64,000 nucleotides of DNA. It comes from Cryptomeria japonica (lineage: Eukaryota > Streptophyta > Pinopsida > Cupressales > Cupressaceae). Where the stretch lies: positions 157,462,954 through 157,526,953 of the forward strand of contig NC_081405.1 in the NCBI RefSeq assembly GCF_030272615.1, read 5' to 3'. Shown piece by piece: positions 34,688 to 42,690 of this stretch. A model generated the notes under the pieces. That model was not told where the DNA came from and made no database searches. It saw only the letters and a program-made list of their open reading frames with translations. The number at the start of each line of letters is the position of its first letter. Position 1 is the stretch's first letter. A program made the translations under genes and the position numbers.

Positions 34688-36606
34688 TCAGGTATGACTA
34701 TCCCCTGACGGAGATGGTCTCGCTCCAGATGCACCCGCCCCTAGATCTCCAGGAGGGTCCTGTCTCGATGGCCCCGTAACCCCTCGACTCTCAGACCGTG
34801 ACCCAGTAGCTCGAGATCGGTTGGATCTCGACTGTGCAAAACTTTGTACTCGTTGGTCCCTGGGTACTGCCGCCTCATAATGTCGCCTATAATACTCCAC
34901 CTCCTGTGCTCTCAGCACTAACTCTCTCAGGGTGTCTCTCATCGGACCACCTGCCACTGCTCTCTGCATGCTCGCCACCAACTCCTCTGCTCGCCCCCCT
35001 CCGCTCTATCTCAGTGTCTCGCTCCATATTCAACTGAGAAATCTACTGCTGATAGGTCAAAATCTGTGCCTGCAGCTGCTGCACAGTAATCTGCAAGGTC
35101 CGTATCTGAGCATCCTCCATATGACCTTGCACTCGAACTCGTAGCAGTACTTGTGCTGGAGGAACCCCTTCCACTCGGCCTGTCCTCGGTACTGGAGGTG
35201 GGAGTACATCCGTCCTCCTCCTCTGTGCTGGTCGACTCGGCTCATCCTCACCCCCCACTGCAGCTAGCACCTCCCCCACTCTCCCCTCTCTACTAGCTCC
35301 GATAGCCAATCCACCTCTCCCCCTCTCTATCCTCCCCTATCGTACTGCTCTCTCCACACCTCTACCACCTCACCTCCCTCTAGCTCCTCTCCCTCGTCCA
35401 TCTCCTCCATCATCCCCATCATCTCCATCATCTCCCTCCTCCCCATCTGAATCAAAAGCTGGCCTCATCTCCTCAGGATCAGAAATCCTGGCCACCGCCC
35501 GCACAGCAAACAAACGAGCAAACTCATCTGTCATACCCGCATCCTGAATCTCCAGGGCATAGTCCCATATCTGCCCGGTCAATCCCACAAACTTCTCCAC
35601 CGCCACGATGCTATCAATAGTCGGCCCCCAATCGGCCACATCCTACTGCCACCGTGCATAAAGGCACGCTCCCTGAGGAATACTCTGTTAGTGTTCGAAC
35701 TGCCTCAAAACTCGGGTCACCACAAATCGCTCAATCACGAACGGGGTCCTCCCAATCAGGTACCTGGTCATGAATACAAAGGGCATCTCCAGCCCATCCT
35801 CAGCCCACACCTCACAGCCTGTATACGGTCACCAAGTGACCGTATCTATATCATCAAAAACCCTCCTCTAATGCTCTAGTTTGCCCAGCTTACGCTGGAC
35901 AACTAGACCCCTGTATTCATAGGCATATGCACATCCTATAGGTCTGTCTCTATCTGCTAGTGGTCTCGCTGCTGAAATATGCTCCCAGCACCAGACCTGT
36001 AATAACGTCACGCCAGCTGACAAACTGCCGTAACCGAGGTATACTACCTCATGCAGACTCCTGTATAAATGAGCCAGCATCGCTAACCCCCATGCAAACC
36101 TCCGGCCCTGAGTAACCATCTCCTCCAACACTAACCCCCATCCCACCGAGAATCCCTTTGACCTGCGATCAGGACAAAGGAATCCACCAATAAACCCTGC
36201 TAGAACGGATGGTAGGGGTGCATAGTCCAGGTCCAAAAACTCCTGCATGGGATCTCATAACCACAGACAGTATCATCTGGAATATCCGACGCAGTGCCTC
36301 TGTGCCACCCTCCTCTGACTGCTCATATGGTAGTAGTGCACCTACCACAGGAATGCTCAGAATCTGGTAACAGTCCTCAGGTGTGACTGTCATCTCTCCA
36401 ATGGAAAAATGGAAGGTGTTGGTGTCGCTATGCCACCTCTCTGCCAAAGCTGTCAAAAGCCCCCGGTTCACAGTGAACCGAGGCATATCCAGGAGAGAGG
36501 TCAATCCACATCTCTCAATAATATCCAGATCCACTTGCGACAACCACGGTATCAATGTCCATGGTCTGGGAAATCTCTCCCGTGACTGCACCACACCTAA
36601 TCGCTC
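34688..36606 (-). pseudogene. Antisense plant-mobile-domain (PMD) gene of Gypsy-E, main exon, decayed
   Basis: The minus frame from 36606 has the plant mobile domain (aminotransferase-like/MAIN-MAIL1 family) start: IIERCGL, ALAERWHSDTNTFHF, GEMTVTPEDCYQIL, IPVVG. After frame change(s) near 36250-36290 it continues (36248-35868) with LPSVLAGFIGG, LAHLYRSLHEVV and LLQVWCWEHI. Then, past stops, come FVFMTRYLIGRTPFVIERF and DWGPTIDSIV. Stops are TAG 35868-35870, TGA 35829-35831, TAA 35688-35690 and TAG 35643-35645. The tail (35460-34688) is D/G/R-rich, then helical and Q-rich, with a frame change near a G run at about 34998. PMD proteins act in gene and transposon silencing in Arabidopsis; related domains are known inside Gypsy elements. 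The role of this copy is unknown. Confidence 0.85.
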
Positions 36607-37648
36607 CTGTCAACAAGCAAAACAAATCCAATATCAGTTTCCACATCAAAACAAAGATATCAAAATCAAACTTACATCAACAAACATGAAACAATTTGCT
36701 CCTCTATATCAAAGTTCAAAATCCTATCATTTTATATCAACTTGTAAAACAATTCAAGTTCTCAAAAACCATATCAAAACTTGTAACACAACTCAAGTCT
36801 CCACAATCACATAAACTTGTAAAACAACTCAAGTTTCCCACCCATATCAGTTTGTAATACAACTCAAGTTTCCAACCCATATCGGCTTGTAATACAACTC
36901 AGGCTTCACACACATTGAACTTGAAATAGAACACACAAATAAATCATATTTTGATTAACACAACACATTGATATCTAAACATAACTTGGAAAATCGCAAA
37001 TCAAAACAAGTTATACAAATATTCATATTGGATAAATCCATCACATCACGACAGGCAAAGCACAACAAATTTTCAAATCGGCCCATCTTGCAAATTTTTT
37101 TCAGATGCGCTAAAACAGATATTTAATGCGCTAAAAACCTCCCACGCGCTAGGCTGGCTTTCCTACGCGCTATTCCATCTACCCTATGCGCTAGGTTAAC
37201 TCTACGCGCTAATCTTTTCCCCCCATGCGCCACCTAACCTACCCTATGCGCTAGACTCTGTCTACGCGCTAATCTATCCCTCCTAGGCACTACTTGTTTG
37301 GCCCGATGCGCTAGGTTAACCCCACGTGCTAAACCCCCTTACTTATGCGAACCCCTGCGACCTCTATGCGCTAGGTCTACTCTACGCGCTAACCTATTGA
37401 CCTGACGCGCTACCCGACGGCTGCCATGCGCTATTCTACCTATATGCGCTACCATATTTTTTCTATGCACTATCCTATTTCTTTTGGATGCGACCCCTAA
37501 AATTAAACTTGATGCGCTACTCTAAACTTCGTATGCACTAAACTACGCCCTAGATGCGCTAAACCATTAAACCCGAACTTTGAAATTCAAAAACTGACTA
37601 AAAATGACAAAATAAAAAGTCAAAAAAGGGTCAAGAATGTTGACTTAC
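36607..37648 (-). other. Predicted intron of the antisense PMD gene, 1042 bp
   Basis: On the minus strand the donor is CCA|GTAAGT (G at 37648) and the acceptor TTGCTTGTTGACAG|GAG (exon resumes at 36606). Both are good plant consensus sites with a T-rich tract before the acceptor. Joining the exons keeps phase 0 without a stop. The intron carries TAGCGCRT array 3. Confidence 0.65.
37105..37562 (-). repeat. TAGCGCRT array 3, inside the antisense intron
   Basis: On the plus strand the cores read ATGCGCTA or ACGCGCTA: 16 exact and about nine near matches. From 37144 the starts follow a 21+21+18 bp rhythm (37144, 37165, 37186; 37204, 37225, 37246; 37264, 37285, 37306; 37324, 37345, 37366; 37384, 37405, 37426; 37444, 37465), a 60-bp higher-order unit. 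The orientation is opposite to arrays 1 and 2 on the sense strand, and equal to them on the antisense transcript. Confidence 0.93.
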
Positions 37649-37723
37649 TGGTGGTCCACGCCCTGCAGGTCTTTGGTACCTCCGAACGCGCTCGAAACGG
37701 TGTCTATGATAAGGAATAGGCAT
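37649..37723 (-). CDS. Predicted first exon of the antisense PMD gene
   Basis: The minus-strand ATG at 37723 opens a 25-codon reading (MPIPYHRHRFERVRRY..., rich in R) that reaches a donor GTAAGT exactly at a codon boundary. A short basic N-terminus followed by an intron and then the PMD core is plausible for this family of antisense ORFs. Support is positional and by splice signals only. Confidence 0.55.
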
Positions 37724-37796
37724 TTTCTCTGCAGACCAAATTCTCTTTCTCCAAAGTCAACAAAGCACAAATGAATCTAAATCAAGCCCTTTTCCC

Positions 37797-37806
37797 CTTT
37801 TATAGG
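37797..37806 (-). promoter_or_regulatory. TATA box of the antisense gene
   Basis: The complement reads CTATAAAAGG, about 75 bp upstream of the predicted ATG at 37723, leaving room for a start site near 37770 and a ~45-nt leader. It sits 360 bp inside the 3' LTR boundary, so it would be an internal promoter independent of the LTR. Confidence 0.65.
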
Positions 37807-37885
37807 AGGAAAATGAAATTAGGGTTAGTCAAATGGACCTGTAATATGGTCGTGGTCTCCCCTATACCATAACATTCATAACTTA

Positions 37886-37996
37886 TCGGGAGATGAATCA
37901 ATTTGCACACATTTCACATGCACGAAATCATACACATCATACGCAACTCATCCAATTAAATCAATTTTTTTTTCAAAATATTGATTCATCTCCCGA
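37886..37996. repeat. 17-bp perfect inverted repeat near the Gypsy-E 3' end
   Basis: TCGGGAGATGAATCAAT at 37886-37902 is the exact reverse complement of 37980-37996, with a 77-nt AT-rich loop. It lies just upstream of the antisense TATA box (on that strand) and upstream of the sense polypurine tract. Confidence 0.9.
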
Positions 37997-38152
37997 GGGG
38001 GCATCACACATCAAATCAAATCTGGGGCATTGCATCAAATCAAAACTGGGGCACAACTGGCAAATCAAAAGAGCGACACAAAAATTGCATTTGATCATAA
38101 ATTATGATAAGGCATCATTTTCTTTGAAATAACATGTGCACACACGTCACTT

Positions 38153-38167
38153 CAAAGAGGAGCAAAA
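38153..38167 (+). other. Polypurine tract of Gypsy-E
   Basis: CAAAGAGGAGCAAAA directly precedes the TG of the 3' LTR. It would prime plus-strand DNA synthesis. A second candidate, GAGGGGGCA at 37995-38003, is not next to the LTR. Confidence 0.7.
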
Positions 38168-39634
38168 TGTAGACATATAAAAATGACCATATTCCTAAAT
38201 GAATATTTTATGTTCATTTCTCTATTTAATTAAATCCAATTTAATTAAATTATCCACATTCCTCTATTTAATTAAGTAAATTACTCAATTTATTTAAATT
38301 AAATTCACTATACCCATTTAATGAATAAATTATTTTATTCAATTAAATCCCCCCTATCCACTTTTAATTAAATTCAAATTTAATTAAATAGTTATCCCAA
38401 ATTGAATAAATCAAATTTATTTAATTGCAACCAAATTGAATGAAATACTTTATTTCAATTAAATCCTATTATCCCTCCATCCACTTGCAAAATCCCAAAC
38501 CCCTTTCTAATCCCTTCTAGAATCTTCTAATCGCTTCTAATTAACCTAACCCTTCCTCTAAACTTTGTCACATCCCTAAGCAAAGAGAAGTCACTTCTCA
38601 AACCCTCAAAGTCTTTGATAACCATTAAAGGTTTTCAACCTTCAACCACTAAATGGCTCAAAGTCTTTGATAACCATTGAAGGCTTTCAACCTTCAACCA
38701 CTTAATCCCCAAAGTCTCCAATAACCATTAATGGTTAACTCAAACCCTCCTACATGGTTAAAACATTTGTTTTGACTCAACCTTCATCCAACCCAAGGTT
38801 CTCATCAGGCCTTTAATGCTTTGACCATGATTATCTCTTAATCATTTGCACAAAGGTTTATCCTTGGATTAACTCTTAATCCAGTGGGTAATCTTAATTT
38901 AGACTTGACCCTTAGCCTCTAGATAACCATGAGGTCTTCTCAGGCATTCAATGTCTCCAACCCCTTCTCTCAATCCAACCCTATGTTGACACTTGTCACC
39001 ATTTCATTGGTGCCAATTACAAACATGGATCCCCAACTTTCAAACTCAACCCTTGATTAAACCTTTCAATCTTGACCATCCATTGCCCTGTTTTTGCTAT
39101 AAATAGAGCTCTCATTCCTCCATTTGAGATCATACTTCAAATTTGTAGCATCACACTTATGCTCAAATACATTCAAACTTTCTCATTTCATATATGCTCA
39201 TCATTTAGCCTCTTTTAGATCAGGAATTAGACTAATATGCATGTTTAGAATAATTTCTTTATCATTTTAGCTCAATCATAGACTAAATATAGTATGCTAG
39301 GATAGTATTCATACTAATCTTGTCATCTTATCATTTAGTTTATTGCATTTCTAAGATCATACATAGCTTAACATACCTCTTACACTAAAAGCTATCAGTG
39401 CATCCCTCGTTCTTGCATTTGCCATCCCTAAACCATTTTGCTCAGTGATCTGAGAGCAAAAACGTTGGTTTGAGGGACATTGTGAGATAGAGAACCATGG
39501 GACCCACCTTGGGAAGCTGAGTAATACGTTATTACTCCATAGCTTACACCAAGAAGTCCTCTGTGTGTGTGTGGACTAGTATTTAACCAAATTTTCACAT
39601 ATTGAGTTTTATCAGCCCACTTTTCCCGCATACA
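38168..39634 (+). repeat. 3' LTR of Gypsy-E
   Basis: 1467 bp, same length as the 5' LTR. Differences I can see are about twelve, mostly transitions (for example GACGTATA/GACATATA, AATAAACT/AATAAATT). It is followed by the ACTCT duplication at 39635-39639. Confidence 0.97.
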
Positions 39635-40131
39635 ACTCTAATAGCATACCATGGTAGGAGAGTTCTAAGAATTTTACTAACAACAATATCATCATCAATC
39701 TTACCTCCAGCACTCTTAATACCACCTACAACTTTTTTAATCCTTTGACCATATTGTGCAATGTTCTCTCCATCAGCCATTTTCATGTCATCAAATTTGC
39801 CTCTTAAACTTTCTTCTTTTTCTCTTCGAACATGTTCATCTCCTCCATAAATCAATTCTACTTTCTCCCATACCTCAAATGCAGTTTCTAATCCATGAAC
39901 ATATATAAAATCATAATCAAATAAAGTACTTACAATTTCTTCCAAGGCTTGAATGTTTTCTTGTTTCTCTTTAAGCTCATTTGGTGTCAAGGGGCTGGTA
40001 GTAGGAGCAACATACTTGTTCATCACATGATTCCAATACTAAGCATCCAATCCTTTAATGTATATCTTCATCTGGTATTTCCATATCTGGTAGTTGTCCT
40101 TGGTAAACTTGGGACCCTCCTTCTTCATCAT
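39635..40131 (-). pseudogene. gag: Copia-D gag, N-terminal part
   Basis: The minus-strand ATG ATG at 40131 starts a Gag of the UBN2/DUF4219 type: FTKDNYQIWKYQMKIYI, then one stop (TAG for the usual Q or W position after GLDA), then LEEIVSTLFDYDFIYVHG-like text and the helix TAFEVWEKVELIYGG, LRGKFDDMKMADGENIAQY. It reaches 39635, where Gypsy-E interrupts it. Reading on to 21104 keeps the frame open. Confidence 0.88.
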
Positions 40132-40187
40132 CTTTCTTCAGAATCTTTCCCTCAAGTTGTTAAGCTTTCTGCACACAGAGGACCAAT

Positions 40188-40201
40188 GCTTTGATACGAA
40201 T
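40188..40201 (-). other. Primer binding site of Copia-D
   Basis: Plus strand GCTTTGATACGAAT is the complement of ATTCGTATCAAAGC, a two-mismatch version of the initiator tRNA-Met site, directly inside the 5' LTR end at 40202. Confidence 0.8.
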
Positions 40202-41728
40202 TGATAATCTTAGAGGATCTGGTTAATACTAAGAGGGGGGGTGAATCAATATTAAAAATAATTTCAATCTTAAAATTTGAACTTATAAAGCTTCTTCAAA
40301 TCAAACATAAACCAGTAATAAACTCTTTACCATAACTAGTAATCATTGATAACCAATTGTTAAATCGGTTTATCAGAACAACTCATTAAGTGTTCATCAA
40401 TATGCATAAACTGAAAGTAAAACATAACAACACATAAAAACATTCACCATATTAACACCATGTTTTTCATGTGGAAACCCAAATAGGGAAAAACCATGGT
40501 GGGAATTAGTACCCACAAAAATTGTGCACTCTTTCGGAATGTGCCCTGTTAGGAGCCTAGCCTGATTAGAAGCTTACAATGATGCCCTGTTAGGAGTAGA
40601 CCCTGTTAGGAGTCACTCGGTTAAGGGAATTAGATGATGAGCCCTGTTAGGAGATTTGACCTGTTAGGATCAACCTCGCAAGAGAATTTAACACTCTGAT
40701 ATAGAGCTACCCGGTTAAAGGATTTACAATGTAAGGCCTGTTAGGACCTACCCGATTAAGGGATTTTGACTGTTGCAATTGTTAGAGAACAAAAATGAAT
40801 GATCTGGGTACAACACTTAAGTTGTTGCTTGATCAGATCTAATTAAGCTCCAAATTTGCTACTCTCTAGCAAATCTCATACTTTGGTTTGTCTTCACACT
40901 TTTCTCAAAACCACCGACACACCAAACATCAACTGTACCGACATAAATAACCTTTACAACTTAGCTGGTTACAAAACCCTAAGACTTACAACATAGATCA
41001 TCACAGATCTTTTACCGCGCATTGCAAATCATCATTGATCATCATATGGATCATTACAATCAATTACAAATCAATTACAGTCGTTGAATGATCACCGCAT
41101 CTCGATATGATACAAAGTCAAACCCTTAGAACACTCTGCTAAGCACTTTGCATATTCCCAAGAATTTTTCTCTTCAAACGCGCCAAAACATCTTTCAAAC
41201 ACTTCATGTGGTTTATGCCACGTCATTACCAACATTTGAACTTGATGTAGATCACCGCCAAACCAAAACTCATTATTGGTTAAGAGAATTATTTACTGGT
41301 CCTTAAACCCTTCTTAAACCCTAGCAAAAATACAATAGAAATCATAAACATGATTTCCGATAAACAAAACATGATGCGGTTCCAGTTAGATACATATTAC
41401 AATGATACAAGCTCACATTCCAAACCGTAACACTTCAATCATCACCAATCGCCAGATCAAATCAAAACATTCCTCGTTTACCAGTTAAGGTCTTAATTCC
41501 TAGTTCACTGTCTATATTACCAGTAAGTCATTTCTGGTAGACCAAAAAGACTTAGATGACAAAATGCAACATAGTAAACATCAGTTTCCATCAATGACAA
41601 CACACATAACTGATCAAAGTAATCCGATCATGCAATCTCAATCTCTTCATCACAATGTCATCACAAACAATCCTTTATCGGTTCAGTCACCATTCTTGAT
41701 CTTTTTAGTAATGCCAATCATGCCAACA
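40202..41728 (-). repeat. 5' LTR of Copia-D
   Basis: 1527 bp against 1516 bp for its partner. They share the full architecture but have many substitutions and some indels (for example an extra 'AATCAATTACA' near 41060). Ends are TGATAATC and GCCAACA, then the TCTAA duplication. Confidence 0.93.
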
Positions 41729-41733
41729 TCTAA

Positions 41734-41942
41734 TACCTTCAAATTGGACTTTAAAACTTTCAAAAATTAAAACTTTAATATCTTTAAATCGAAAAATTAT
41801 CTTCTAACAAAAATTTACTAGCATGCTTATTTAGCCAATTTGTAGCTTCAAATTTTTTTTGGACCAATTTATGCTCAAATGTAAACTTACTATAAACAAT
41901 AACCTTATGTAATTGCAAATTTGAGACACCATTTTCCTAACA
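41734..41942 (-). repeat. Copia-C 3' LTR, proximal part
   Basis: In plus view it ends CCATTTTCCTAACA; on the minus strand this is TGTTAGGAAAATGG, directly after the purine tract AAGTGGAGGAA (complement of 41943-41953). It joins 14980-15648 across Copia-D. Confidence 0.65.
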
Positions 41943-41956
41943 TTCCTCCACTTGTG

Positions 41957-42690
41957 AAACACCATGGTTTTATTACTAGGGTTCGCCAAGACCATAGACT
42001 CTGAACACCATCCAAACATCTTTGTGCTCATAGCCTTAGTTAAAAAACCTACAATATTAATCAAATTCTCTACCTTAACCAGCTTCACCCTTCCATCCCT
42101 GACCATATCTCTGACAAAATGATATTATACATCAATGTGCTTGGTTCTGACAAGAAATGTCTAGTTCATAGCTAGGTAGATCTCACTCTAACTATCACAA
42201 TAAACTATCATTGCACACCTTGTTTTATTTGTACATGGTCTTTTAAACCAAATAGATTATTAACAAGCATGACCAGTTGCCATATGCTCAACTTCAATAG
42301 TGGACAAAGCAACCATAGCCTATTGCTTACTCATCCAACTAATTGTACCACCAAATAAAGGTAACACATAATCACTAGTGGATCATCTTTTATCAACATC
42401 ACCTACCCAATTTGAATCAACATAACCATTAATATCAAAAGAAATCTCATCTCATATCAAATTACTATGATAATACAAGGATTACCCTGAGGTACCCCAC
42501 AAATATTTGAAGACTTTTTTAACATCCCAATGAAATCTACTAGGATTCATGAAAATATGGCCAACTAAGAAGTGCTCATAATGGATAAGGAGTACAATGA
42601 TAAGGTAAATAAATATTTTCATGGGTATAACACCTATACAAAAAGTGAAAACTTCTCCATAACTACCTTGGATAGGCCATGTTATATTAT
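41957..42690 (-). pseudogene. pol: Copia-C RNase H and RT C-terminal remnant
   Basis: On the minus strand one reads HFLVGHIFMNPSRFHWD, then KVFKYLWGTSG (the RT-RNase H junction block), then VDSNWVGDVD, ALSTIEVEHMATGHAC, YCDS and V-RTKHID. The C-terminal LADMLTK box is decayed. Stops occur every few dozen codons. Gypsy-F cuts it at 42690; upstream RT lies beyond the window. Confidence 0.75.
42686..42690. repeat. Target-site duplication of Gypsy-F, left copy
   Basis: ATTAT here and at 63979-63983 flank the LTR ends. Confidence 0.85.

Larger units (their letters stand above)
21110..39634 (+). mobile_element. Gypsy-E: 18.5-kb Tat/Ogre-type Gypsy element, youngest insertion
   Basis: LTRs 21110-22576 and 38168-39634 are both exactly 1467 bp and differ at about a dozen positions by eye. 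A 5-bp duplication flanks them. The order is LTR, PBS, 3.2-kb leader, gag-protease-G-patch, RT-RNase H-archaeal-type RNase H-integrase, a 4.9-kb 3' region with an antisense PMD gene, polypurine tract, LTR. A second RNase H after the native one, together with an antisense gene, is typical of the Tat branch of non-chromovirus Gypsy elements. Eight in-frame stops and two frameshifts disable the polyprotein. The insertion splits Copia-D gag. Confidence 0.95.
15649..41728 (-). mobile_element. Copia-D: full-length Copia element split by Gypsy-E
   Basis: Target duplication TCTAA occurs at 15644-15648 and 41729-41733. LTRs are 15649-17164 and 40202-41728. Without the insertion (21110-39634 plus one 5-bp duplication) the element is about 7.55 kb, normal for Copia. 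Minus-strand order is LTR, PBS, gag, zinc knuckle, protease, integrase, RT, RNase H, polypurine tract, LTR. It is dead: in-frame stops are present and two integrase catalytic residues are replaced. The two LTRs differ far more than those of Gypsy-E, which fits the nesting order. Confidence 0.93.

Noticed and set aside
34688-37723. PMD gene as a free-standing host gene
   Set aside because: It lies wholly between pol and the 3' LTR of one element with matching target duplication, so it belongs to the element, although its ancestor may have been a host gene.
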